This document shows positions 1-8,017 of a stretch of 25,924 nucleotides of DNA, piece by piece; the stretch's first letter is position 1; every line of letters starts with the position of its first letter. Under the pieces are notes generated by a model. It was not told the origin of the DNA and searched no databases. It saw only the letters and a list, made by a program, of their open reading frames with translations. The stretch lies in the NCBI GenBank assembly GCA_050743125.1, contig JBOGEB010000046.1, positions 1-25,924 on the forward strand, written 5' to 3'. The translations under genes were made by a program, and so were the position numbers. The DNA comes from JBOGEB01 sp050743125. Lineage in GTDB: Bacteria > Actinomycetota > Nitriliruptoria > Euzebyales > Egibacteraceae.

Positions 1-1374
1 CTGCACAGTCAATTCTGTAGAACCAGCTTGGCTCCCACACACCGAACACTGCTCAGCGACCACAGCCAAGCCAGTAGCCACCTCCGTCCACGGAGCGAGT
101 TTCCACGATGGCCCATCCGCCTGTTGGCTGGGTCGAGAAAGCGTCGCGCTGAGAAGCGGATACTGCGAAACGTACGTGCCGGGCAACGGGCGCCGCGTTA
201 CGAAGAATTTGATCCGAGGAGAGTCGATCCGGAACAAGATCCGCTCGCGATCACGGCAGAGGCTGTGCCACTCCTCTACGCTGCTTATCCCGTCGATGAT
301 GAACAGCCACTCAGACGATCCGGTCGAGAGGAGACGCTCAAGGTCAGCAATGGCATCGGCCGCGTACAGCGGAACGTCCGCGTAACGCAGAATCGTGGCG
401 GCGAGGGTTTCCCTGATGGGGTCGAAGCCAGGCACTGTGTGCAACTGGCAAACCACACCGTCAGGGACATGACCTGGAAGATAAAGACAAAAAGAAGTCT
501 TCCCGAGGCCGAGGCCACCCTCCAGAACGAAGACCCGATCCGAAGAAGAAAGAAACGCCCGCACACGCTCGACGAACCCGGCCGGGGCCTCATATCCCAA
601 CTCGGCACCGGCATCGATCTGAAGCAAACCGATCAGCCTGCGCGTCCGACACGCAGACGCAGCCGCGGGCGCAGCGACGTCCGGCTCGCCCTTGACAGTC
701 GAACCTGCCCGGCCACAGGAGAGAATCCGACGACGGATCCTTACATCAAGACCCGAGCAAGACGGCCGAGCCAATAGCTCACCAAGCTCTTGCCGGGTGG
801 CGCGCACCGCCGAAAACTCCGCCTCAGCCTCATCGACGTCTCCCAAACAAAGGAGGGCCTCACCGTAGGTGAGCCTCACGCTCCGCCGCTCCTCCTCCAA
901 CCGCTCGCGTATGTGCTCGTCCGACAGGGGATACGCCCTCCTCGCCGCCGCGACGTCCTCGCTTGTTGACCACTCCGACAGCGCCGCTCTTATTTCATTG
1001 ACAGCGGCTTCCGGTTGGGTTGGCAGAAGCTGGCGAGCCAACGCATGACGCTGCCGAACCCGTCCGAGGTCTGCCGAGTCCGGTTCAAGGCGCAGGCGCA
1101 CTGGCTTGTCAGCGGTCGGGATCGTGCTCCGGGGATCCAGCCGAGCGAGCAGGCCCTCTCCCAAGGCGTGGCGCAGGCGCCGAAGCTCGTTCGCCACTGT
1201 GGCCGGCGACGGCTTGGAGTCAAGACGCTCGGCCAACTCGCCCACTGTGGGAGGATTGGGCCCTGCGAGCATGAGCAACGCGAGGTACCGGGCGAGGATG
1301 GGACGCTGGTCCAACAGGCGCGCCAGCTGATCCGGCCCATCGACGACAAGCCCGGCCAGCATCCACAGCTGCAC
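1..1374 (-). CDS. SARP/BTAD-like regulator with P-loop NTPase domain (3' end outside window)
   Basis: The reading frame is open from 1374 to the window edge with no stop, giving at least 458 residues; the C-terminus is missing. I chose GTG at 1374 because AAGGAG (1381-1386) sits six bases upstream; an in-frame stop lies at 1450-1452. Residues about 40-105 look like a weak winged-helix DNA-binding domain (ELRRLRHALGEGL). Residues about 105-200 look like a bacterial transcriptional activator (BTAD) helical domain (IRAALSEW; YPLSDEHIRERLEEERRSV). A P-loop follows: Walker A GGLGLGKTS at 286-294, Walker B WLFIIDG at 356-362, and a sensor-like FVTRRP at 391-396. SARP proteins with a C-terminal STAND-type NTPase are transcriptional activators in actinobacteria; that function is inferred here. 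It diverges from the small-ORF/WhiB cluster 83 bases away and probably regulates it or itself. The DNA-binding domain is degenerate, so the assignment rests mainly on BTAD and the NTPase motifs. Confidence 0.75.
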   Translation of the reverse strand, partial: MQLWMLAGLVVDGPDQLARLLDQRPILARYLALLMLAGPNPPTVGELAERLDSKPSPATVANELRRLRHALGEGLLARLDPRSTIPTADKPVRLRLEPDSADLGRVRQRHALARQLLPTQPEAAVNEIRAALSEWSTSEDVAAARRAYPLSDEHIRERLEEERRSVRLTYGEALLCLGDVDEAEAEFSAVRATRQELGELLARPSCSGLDVRIRRRILSCGRAGSTVKGEPDVAAPAAASACRTRRLIGLLQIDAGAELGYEAPAGFVERVRAFLSSSDRVFVLEGGLGLGKTSFCLYLPGHVPDGVVCQLHTVPGFDPIRETLAATILRYADVPLYAADAIADLERLLSTGSSEWLFIIDGISSVEEWHSLCRDRERILFRIDSPRIKFFVTRRPLPGTYVSQYPLLSATLSRPSQQADGPSWKLAPWTEVATGLAVVAEQCSVCGSQAGSTELTVQ

Positions 1375-1457
1375 AGCCCGCTCCTTTTCAAAAACCAGGG
1401 TTCGCCAGTGGCCCCCAGTATCGACACCCAGGGGGCACACGCCGCAACCTCACCGGC

Positions 1458-1625
1458 GTGAACACCAACCCTCTACCCCTCCCACCGCCACCGCACCATC
1501 GTGGTGACCACGTTGCCGCAGCTCCAAGCGGCGGCAGCGAGCGGCCTGGCCAGTCCACCTCGAAGCTGGCGTGGGTCATCAACGATCACGTGGACGCTCA
1601 CTGCGGGCAGGAGGCTACAGGGTGA
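1458..1625 (+). CDS. Small hypothetical protein, first of a four-ORF overlapping chain
   Basis: A 55-residue frame starts at GTG 1458 and ends in a TGA that overlaps the next start as GTGA (1622-1625). The N-terminal half is proline-rich and low complexity; the C-terminal part (STSKLAWVINDHVDAHCG) looks like a short amphipathic helix with one Cys. I do not recognise a family. There is no good ribosome binding site before the GTG, so the true start may differ. Support comes only from the overlap with the following ORF and from the plausible C-terminal sequence. It may be a leader peptide that couples translation to the genes behind it. Confidence 0.4.
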   Translation: MNTNPLPLPPPPHHRGDHVAAAPSGGSERPGQSTSKLAWVINDHVDAHCGQEATG

Positions 1626-1840
1626 GCGGCAGGGTCGAGGGCGTGCCCGGGCTGATCCGCGTCGAGTGGCAAGACCGGCTGGCCATCGCCGTCTCCTGCG
1701 CACAGTGCGGGGGCGCAGCCCAGATCTGGAGTTACGACCCGGTGGAGCTGCTGCCCTGGAAGGTGATCGAGCACCTGCTGGCCGAGCACTGGGACGGCGC
1801 GCACGACCTCACACTGGCCGACGGGCAGGCCAAGCCGTGA
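1622..1840 (+). CDS. Small CxxC hypothetical protein
   Basis: The product has 72 residues. I chose GTG 1622 because CAGGAGG (1609-1614) lies seven bases upstream; a further-upstream GTG at 1571 lacks such a site. The sequence has one Cys pair (SCAQCG, residues 25-30) followed by a charged, Trp-containing helix (LLPWKVIEHLLAEHWDGAH). A single CxxC in a small protein suggests metal or thiol chemistry, but one pair alone is not a complete zinc site, so it may act as a dimer or with the next protein. The start overlaps the stop of the preceding ORF and the stop overlaps the next start (GTGA both times), pointing to translational coupling in one operon ending in the WhiB-like gene. No family recognised. 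Confidence 0.6.
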   Translation: MSGRVEGVPGLIRVEWQDRLAIAVSCAQCGGAAQIWSYDPVELLPWKVIEHLLAEHWDGAHDLTLADGQAKP

Positions 1841-2088
1841 CCGGGCGGCGGGACCCGGTCCTGGTCCGGGTGGAGGAGGCCGTGATCGTCGTGACGACCG
1901 ACTGCTGCCGCAAACAGATGCCACTACCCAAGCAGCGGATCGAGCAGGCCGAGCCGCATCCGCTGTCGTGTTTCTGGTGTGGACGGCGCCGCCAACTCCA
2001 GCTCGTCGCGGATCCGGTGTCGGGAATGCGGGCGGTGTGGTCAAACCCGCCCGGGACACGGCGGCGGCGTTGGTGGTGGGGTCGATGA
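1837..2088 (+). CDS. Small Cys-rich (zinc-ribbon-like) hypothetical protein
   Basis: The product has 83 residues and starts at GTG 1837, overlapping the previous stop by GTGA; its TGA (2086-2088) overlaps the ATG of the WhiB-like gene (ATGA). It has two Cys groups, CC at 23-24 and CFWC at 45-48, about 20 residues apart, which is the spacing of a small zinc-ribbon or treble-clef knuckle. The C-terminus is Arg/Trp-rich (TRRRRWWWGR) and could bind nucleic acid. Metal binding is inferred from the Cys pattern only. I do not recognise the family. Its place directly before a WhiB-like regulator suggests a shared regulatory unit. Confidence 0.55.
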   Translation: MTGRRDPVLVRVEEAVIVVTTDCCRKQMPLPKQRIEQAEPHPLSCFWCGRRRQLQLVADPVSGMRAVWSNPPGTRRRRWWWGR

Positions 2089-2363
2089 GCGACAACTTCG
2101 TGTCTCTTGACGAGGAGCGGCCCGCTTGGCAGGCCGACGCGGCCTGCGCGGGGATGCCGACGGACGAATTCTTCCCAGTCGGCAGCACCGGCCCGGCGCT
2201 GGCCCGGATCGCGACGGCGAAAGCCGTGTGCGCTGCCTGCCCTGTGGCCGAAAAGTGCCTGGAGTATGCGCTGAGCACCGGCCAGACCGACGGAGTGTGG
2301 GGCGGGATGTCAGAGGACGAGCGGCGCACGGAACGCCGCCGCCGGCAGCGGAGCAGCCGCTGA
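2085..2363 (+). CDS. WhiB-like (Wbl) iron-sulfur transcriptional regulator
   Basis: The product has 92 residues. The Wbl signature is complete: Cys21, Cys49, Cys52 and Cys58 (the last three as C-x2-C-x5-C), then the GVWGG turn at 70-74 and a basic C-terminal tail (RRTERRRRQRSSR). In the family the four Cys hold a 4Fe-4S cluster, the Gly/Trp turn contacts the sigma factor and the basic tail contacts DNA. Wbl proteins occur only in actinobacteria and their phages and plasmids. The start ATG overlaps the preceding TGA, so translation is probably coupled to the small Cys-rich ORFs. Placement in an accessory region next to an integrase remnant fits a mobile-element Wbl rather than one of the core developmental paralogs; which paralog it is cannot be told from this sequence alone. 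Confidence 0.92.
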   Translation: MSDNFVSLDEERPAWQADAACAGMPTDEFFPVGSTGPALARIATAKAVCAACPVAEKCLEYALSTGQTDGVWGGMSEDERRTERRRRQRSSR

Positions 2364-2454
2364 TCAGCCGCGATCAAGTCGCGCACCTCCGCACCGCGGG
2401 ACCGTCAGGGTTCACTGACCGGAGATCCCGGCCAGCAGTCATAGGACTGAAGGT

Positions 2455-2500
2455 GTTTTAATTATCTCATATATATTTATACTGAATGTAAAACTAGGAA
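2455..2500 (+). promoter_or_regulatory. AT-rich island with a -10-like TATACT
   Basis: This roughly 45-base stretch is almost entirely A/T, unlike everything around it. It contains TATACT at 2478-2483, a near-consensus -10 box, but no convincing -35 about 17 bases upstream. It may be a distal promoter for the GntR gene, a nucleoid-protein binding site, or a junction left by an insertion. No coding potential seen. Confidence 0.3.
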
Positions 2501-2553
2501 ATCAGCGGCCGGACCACTGGCGGGTGGAGCGCCCGATTAGCCAGGGCGGATCG

Positions 2554-2601
2554 TTGAATTGTGAGTATCGCTAGTGGTAAAGTCGTCTGTGGCCTTAACC
2601 A
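2554..2601 (+). promoter_or_regulatory. Promoter and inverted-repeat operator of the GntR gene
   Basis: A sigma-70-like promoter is visible: TTGAAT (2554-2559), an 18-base spacer and TAAAGT (2578-2583). An inverted repeat overlaps it: TGGTAAAG (2575-2582) and CTTAACCA (2594-2601), 7 of 8 positions complementary, 11 bases apart. One arm covers the -10 box and the other the expected start of transcription. GntR regulators commonly repress their own genes from such sites, so autorepression is a reasonable inference. Confidence 0.45.
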
Positions 2602-2617
2602 TAAGTGAGGGGAGCTG

Positions 2618-3367
2618 GTGTCTCCGAAGATCGAGCAGTCGCTGCCGAAGTACATGCAGGTCGCGAACCACATTCGCAGCCAGATCGTCAAGGGGGAGCT
2701 CAAGCCGGGCGACGAGGTGCCGTCCGAGCGCCAGATCGTCGAGGAGTGGGGGGTGTCGCGCCCAACGGCCACGAAGGCGCTGTCGGCGCTGCGGGTGGAG
2801 GGGCTCGTGGAGGCGCAACAGGGATCCGGGACGTTCGTGCGCGCGCAGTCAACGCTCTCTCACCGGGCTCGTGATCGGTACGCCCTCGCGAGGGCGGCTG
2901 GCCGCACGCTGACCGCTGGCGAGCGGAGCGAGATCCGGCACGCCGACGTGGTGGCAGCGCCCGAGGTAGTGGCGGACGCGCTTGGCCTGGAGCCGGGCGC
3001 CGAGGCGGTCCGGCGGCAGCGGGTCATCTTCGCCTCCGAGCGGCCGATCGAGGTTTCGACATCGTGGTTCGCCGCCGAGCTGGCGGACGCCGCTCCCCTG
3101 CTCGCCAAGCGTGGCCGCATCCTGCAGGGCACGCTCGCCTACGTCGAGGAGCGCACCGGCCGGAAGGGGCACGTCGGGAGGGACCGCATCAGCGCCCGGC
3201 TCGCCACCCCCGAGGAGGCCACCGCGCTCGAGCTCGGCGAAGGACCGTCGGCGGTGCTCCTGGTCCACCACGAGACGTACGACGGGAATGGCGAGCCGAT
3301 CAAGTTCGTCGAGGCCGTGTACCCGCCCGGCCAGCGGACCTTCGAAGAGGACTACCCCATCACCTGA
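2618..3367 (+). CDS. GntR-family regulator, HutC/UTRA type
   Basis: The product has 249 residues and starts at GTG 2618 behind GAGGGGAG. Residues about 8-75 form the GntR winged helix (KYMQVANHIRSQIVKGEL; PSERQIVEEWGVSRPTATKA; LVEAQQGSGTFV). Residues about 95-245 match a UTRA effector-binding domain (AVRRQRVIFASERPIEVSTS; LLVHHETYDGNGEPIKFVEA; YPPGQRTFEEDYPI near the C-terminus). UTRA domains sense small molecules such as sugars or amino acids; the ligand is unknown here. GntR/UTRA proteins of the KorSA/TraR kind control transfer and maintenance of actinobacterial integrative elements, and this gene lies just before an integrase remnant, so that role is plausible but not shown. A likely operator overlaps its promoter. 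Confidence 0.88.
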   Translation: MSPKIEQSLPKYMQVANHIRSQIVKGELKPGDEVPSERQIVEEWGVSRPTATKALSALRVEGLVEAQQGSGTFVRAQSTLSHRARDRYALARAAGRTLTAGERSEIRHADVVAAPEVVADALGLEPGAEAVRRQRVIFASERPIEVSTSWFAAELADAAPLLAKRGRILQGTLAYVEERTGRKGHVGRDRISARLATPEEATALELGEGPSAVLLVHHETYDGNGEPIKFVEAVYPPGQRTFEEDYPIT

Positions 3368-3433
3368 GCGCGGAGAGCCGTCCCGCCCTTCCGGTTGTCA
3401 TGGTTTCTGGCTAATGGTTCGAGGGGTGGGTCG

Positions 3434-4802
3434 ATGGCCTCCCAGCCGCCTGACCAAAGCCGGCCGACTGCGCCGTGGCGGCCGGCGCGGGTCCACGTCT
3501 ACGGCGCCTACAAGAACGAGCGGAAGACACGAGCCCGCTCAGAGCAGACCTCCAACCGCCGACGCCCGAGCACGGTCCGCTACGACGTGCGCTTCCACAT
3601 CGACGGCCACAACTTCAGCCGCGGCTTCGACAAGAAGGGCTGGGCGGACACGTTCGCCGAGAAGCTGCAAGAGCACCACCTCGCCGGCTGCCTGTTCGAT
3701 CCCCAGGCCCGCAGCTTCGCGCTCCCCAACGAGAGCACCGACACCGCTCCCACCGTCTTCTAGTTCATCACCGACTACGTCCGCCGCCGATGGACGAGAT
3801 AGGAACCCTCGACACGGCGCAACTTCCAGCGCGACCTGGGGCGAGCGGTGCTCCACCTCGTCGACCCCGACGCGCCGACGCTCGACGGCTCCCAACGCGT
3901 CGAGGCAGACGCCTATCTCCGGCGCGCCGCGCTGATCGTGCCCGCGCCCGCCGAGCTGGCCGAGGCAGACACCCGATGGGAGGCGTGGTTCACGCGCTGG
4001 TCCCTGCCCCTGACCGCCGTGACCGACGGCCGCCTCCAAGACTTCCTCGAAGCCGTGCGCACGACGAAGGTCGACGGCTCGCCGCGACTGCTCGCGCCCA
4101 CGACCGTCGCCGCAGCTCGAACCCCTGGGACGGCGTCGAGTGGGAGGTCCCCACCGGCGAGGACGACCTGCGGGCCGAGCTCGTCATGGACCCCCGCCAG
4201 GTGCTCGACGCCTCCGCGGCGTGCGGCGCGATCGCTCCCCGCTACGAGTGCTTCGTGCTCATCCAGGGCGCCTGTGGGCTGCGGCTCGGAGAGGCACGGG
4301 AGCTACGACGGCGCGACCTCGACCTGAGGCCGCTCAAAGGGCGCGGACGGCGGACGACGCGGAAGATCCCCGTCCCCGCGCCGTTGGTGCCGCGCTTCGC
4401 CGCTCACCTGGAGCAGTTCGTCGAGCGCAAGCCCGACGCGCTCGTCTTCACGACGCCGACGGGACGGCGGATCCACACGTCCAACTTCCACCGCAGCGTC
4501 TGGAGGGCGGCGCGCGAGCAGGTCTTCGAGGAGGCCGCCGGCACGACCTGCGGCACTCGGCGATCACCGCCTGGCTGAACTCGGGCGTGCTGCTGAAGAC
4601 CGCGCAGAGGTGGAGCGGCCATCGGACCGCCTCCGTCCTGCTCAACACGTACCTGGGCGTCATGCGCGACGACGCGGCCGTGTCGCTCGCGCGGGCCGAG
4701 GCCACATTCGAGGCGGCGCTGGAGGACCCGGATTCGTCGCAGGCTCGTCGCAGGACTCACGACCAAAAGGGAGACGGAGAGGAGAACAGCGGTGATGAGT
4801 GA
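3434..4802 (+). pseudogene. Tyrosine recombinase/integrase, degraded
   Basis: This is the remnant of a phage/ICE-type integrase. It starts at ATG 3434 behind GAGGGGTGGG. The first frame carries an N-terminal arm-binding-like region and is cut by TAG at 3761-3763 and TAG at 3800-3802; the same frame then continues as a core-binding domain to about 4120. There the frame changes, with residues missing before NPWDGVEWEV, and changes again near 4540. The catalytic residues are all still readable across frames: Arg I in LRLGEARELRRRDL (near 4282), HDLRHS (4542-4559), WSGH (4611-4622) and Tyr in LLNTYLG (4650-4652). In family terms it would have catalysed site-specific integration. With two stops and two frame changes it is surely inactive. 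Its 3' end is 70 bases from the 3' end of a tRNA gene, the usual attachment-site arrangement. Confidence 0.88.
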
Positions 4803-4872
4803 GAACAGACACCACCGAGCGTTCCCGCAGGTCAACGAGCAAATTTCAGCAAACGAGGAGGCCACCGGCCAG

Positions 4873-4945
4873 TGGGCCCGGCAGGGATCGAACCTGCGGC
4901 CAACCACTTATGAGGAGGCTGCTCTGACCACTGAGCTACGGGCCC
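4873..4945 (-). tRNA. tRNA with CAT anticodon (Met or Ile2 type)
   Basis: On the minus strand a 73-base cloverleaf folds: acceptor GGGCCCG/CGGGCCC, D arm GCTC/GAGC, anticodon loop CTCATAA (anticodon CAT) and T arm GCAGG-TTCGATC-CCTGC. No CCA is encoded. The anticodon stem is imperfect (GCCTC against GTGGT: one T-T mismatch and one G-T pair), so this may be a degenerate or element-borne copy. CAT can read Met or, when the C is modified to lysidine, Ile; I cannot decide which. The integrase remnant faces its 3' end, suggesting this tRNA served as attachment site. Confidence 0.8.
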
Positions 4946-4991
4946 GTGGGTAGGGAGCGTACCCGGGCGAGGAGTGGAGGCGCCGTTTGTG

Positions 4992-5005
4992 TCACACCCC
5001 TGTGA
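4992..5005 (+). promoter_or_regulatory. Inverted repeat upstream of the HTH/LAGLIDADG-like gene
   Basis: TCACA (4992-4996) and TGTGA (5001-5005) form a perfect five-base inverted repeat with a CCCC spacer, 12 bases before the ATG at 5018. It lies between the divergent CAT tRNA and the HTH gene, so it could be the operator of that HTH protein. The assignment is inferred from position and symmetry only. Confidence 0.3.
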
Positions 5006-5017
5006 GACCCTATCGGC

Positions 5018-5685
5018 ATGGGGTATCGGGGGAAGCTTGTGGAGCAGGAGCACGCGCGGAAGTTGCGCGCGGAGGGCATGACGCTGAACGAGATCGCCAC
5101 CGCCCTGGGCGTGGCGAAGAGTTCGGCGTCACTGTGGGTACGAGACGTGGAGTTCGAGCCACGGCCACGAGTCCCCGGCCTGCGAAGGACAGGCGCGCGG
5201 CGGCGCGGACCGAATGTGCTGCAGCGGCGCAAACAGGAGGAGATTGAGCGTCTCCACCAAGAAGGTATCGAGCGGATTGGGCAACTATCGGAGCGCGAGT
5301 TCCTCGTGACCGGCGTTGCCCTGTATGCGGGCGAGGGAGCGAAGACCGATGGCTCAGTGTTGTTCGCCAACAGCAACCCGTGTTGGTGATGTTCTTCTGT
5401 GCTTGGCTACGACGCTTCTTCGAGATCGACGAGAAGCGGCTGCGGGTCCGGCTCTACCTTCACGAAGACCTCGATCTGGAGGAGGCCTCATCGTTCTGGT
5501 CCGAGGTCACCGGGATTCCACGCACGCAGTTCGGGAAGCCGTACCGAGCGGTGCCCGACCCAAGCATCCGCGTGACCAAGCACGTGCGCGGATGCGTGAG
5601 CGTCCGCTACAGTTGCAGCGCGACGCACCGAGCAGTGATGGGCCTCGTCCATGCGCTCTTCGTCGCACCACGCGATCCGGGGTAG
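5018..5685 (+). pseudogene. HTH plus LAGLIDADG-like protein, frameshifted
   Basis: Two adjoining frames make one protein of about 220 residues. The first (5018-5389) has an N-terminal helix-turn-helix (TLNEIATALGVAKSSASLWV, about residues 22-41), a basic linker, and ALYAGEGAKTDGSVLFANSN, which resembles the first half of a LAGLIDADG homing-endonuclease fold. The second (to 5685) continues with MFFCAWLRRFFEIDEKRLRV, YLHEDLDLEEASSFW and TGIPRTQFGKPY. The break is near 5380-5390 and is explained by one missing base; I see no slippery sequence for programmed frameshifting. From memory, proteins with this layout recur in actinobacteria as uncharacterised genes. The 3' end runs into tRNA-Asn: the TAG stop (5683-5685) lies inside the tRNA. 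Nuclease or mobile function is inferred. It could instead be a regulator with an endonuclease-derived domain. Confidence 0.7.
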
Positions 5686-5748
5686 CTCAATTGGCAGAGC
5701 GGCGCCCTGTTAAGGCGATTGTTGCGGGTTCAACTCCCGCCCCCGGAG
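5676..5748 (+). tRNA. tRNA-Asn (GTT)
   Basis: A 73-base cloverleaf: acceptor TCCGGGG/CCCCGGA with G discriminator, D arm GCTC/GAGC, anticodon loop CTGTTAA (anticodon GTT), and T arm GCGGG-TTCAACT-CCCGC. The outermost anticodon-stem pair is G-A; the other four pair. No CCA is encoded. Its first ten bases overlap the end of the upstream HTH/LAGLIDADG-like frame. Confidence 0.92.
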
Positions 5749-5774
5749 CCCACGTTAACTCATGCCAGTATAGG

Positions 5775-6737
5775 TCATCTCTTCAAGGGCAACGCCTCGA
5801 CGGTCCCGCTGACCGACAGGCCCGGCCTGGATCCGCCGAGGAGCACGTAGGCGACGCCGTCCACGACGGCCGCCCCGAGCCCGTGGCGGGGCCTACTCAA
5901 CGAGGGAAGCCCAACCACGGCGCCGGAGGCGTCGATGCACTCGACCGCCCCGAGCGTGCCAGTCGGCTCCTCCCCACCGGCGAGGCAGGCGCCGGTCGCG
6001 GCGGACCAGAACGCGGCCACGCCGCCACGGGCAGTCGGCAACTGCCCGAGAGGACGCACCCCACCACCCTCGACCAGGTCGACCGTGGCGAGGTTCCGCT
6101 CAAGGCTGCCTTCGCGCCCGCCGAGGAGCCACACCTGGCCTTGGCCGTCGCTCGCCGCCGCGAGGTGCTCCCGGGGACGGGACAGGTCGCCCACAGAACG
6201 CCACGCGCCACCTTCGAGCGCGTATACCTCGCCGGCCAACCCGTCAGGCCCGACCCCGCCCGCGTAGACGATCCGCTTCCCGTCCCAGGCGGCCGCGCCC
6301 GCCGCTCGCGGCTGGGGCAGCGGCGCCGCGTCGACCCAGCGCAGGGTCGCGGTATCGAACCGGCGCACGGCGGCGGTCGGCTGGCGGAACGACGAGTCGA
6401 CGTAGCCGCCGAGAAGGTAGAGCTCGTTGTCCGCCGATACGAGCGCCGAATGGTGGACCGGCTCGGGCAGGGCCGGTCCCGCCGTCCACGTGTTGCGCTC
6501 CGGGCCGTACACCTGGACGCTGTTGACCGCCTGGCCCTGCGCGTTGAACCCGCCAGCGACCCAGATCTGCCCTGCTATGGGCGCTGCCGCCACCTCGGTG
6601 AGCGCGAGCGGCGCCTGGGCACGCGGCGACCACGCGCCCCCCGGGACAGCGCCCTTCCCTGCGGGCGCAGGTGCAGCGCAGCCTGAGGCCAACCCGACGA
6701 TGAGGACAAGGCTGGCGAGCCGGAGGCCGGGACACAT
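5775..6737 (-). CDS. Kelch-repeat lipoprotein
   Basis: The product has 320 residues. It opens with a lipoprotein signal peptide ending in the lipobox LASGC (Cys20), so it is probably anchored on the outer face of the cytoplasmic membrane. The rest is a series of about six kelch motifs of roughly 45-50 residues, each with a hydrophobic strand, Gly-Gly and a later Trp/Tyr (IWVAGGFNAQGQ; LYLLGGYVDSSF; IVYAGGVGPDG; VWLLGGREGS; YVLLGGSRPG). Such repeats fold into a beta-propeller used for binding; the partner is unknown and no catalytic residues are evident. The start is 23 bases downstream of the rpoD stop on the same strand, so it probably shares the dgt-dnaG-rpoD transcript. Function beyond extracytoplasmic binding cannot be stated. 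Confidence 0.85.
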   Translation of the reverse strand: MCPGLRLASLVLIVGLASGCAAPAPAGKGAVPGGAWSPRAQAPLALTEVAAAPIAGQIWVAGGFNAQGQAVNSVQVYGPERNTWTAGPALPEPVHHSALVSADNELYLLGGYVDSSFRQPTAAVRRFDTATLRWVDAAPLPQPRAAGAAAWDGKRIVYAGGVGPDGLAGEVYALEGGAWRSVGDLSRPREHLAAASDGQGQVWLLGGREGSLERNLATVDLVEGGGVRPLGQLPTARGGVAAFWSAATGACLAGGEEPTGTLGAVECIDASGAVVGLPSLSRPRHGLGAAVVDGVAYVLLGGSRPGLSVSGTVEALPLKR

Positions 6738-6760
6738 GGCGCGACCTTATCCCGCGTGAA

Positions 6761-8017
<1,257 letters not shown>

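Noticed and set aside
285..614. Minus-strand 109-codon frame
   Set aside because: It is a shadow of the SARP/NTPase-like gene, which is open across the same bases in another frame with clear Walker motifs.
990..1427. Minus-strand 145-codon frame
   Set aside because: It lies over the N-terminal part of the SARP-like gene in a different frame and has Cys/Trp/Arg-rich nonsense composition.
5375..5395. Programmed -1 frameshift in the HTH/LAGLIDADG-like gene
   Set aside because: No slippery heptamer or downstream pseudoknot is evident, so a one-base deletion is the simpler reading.
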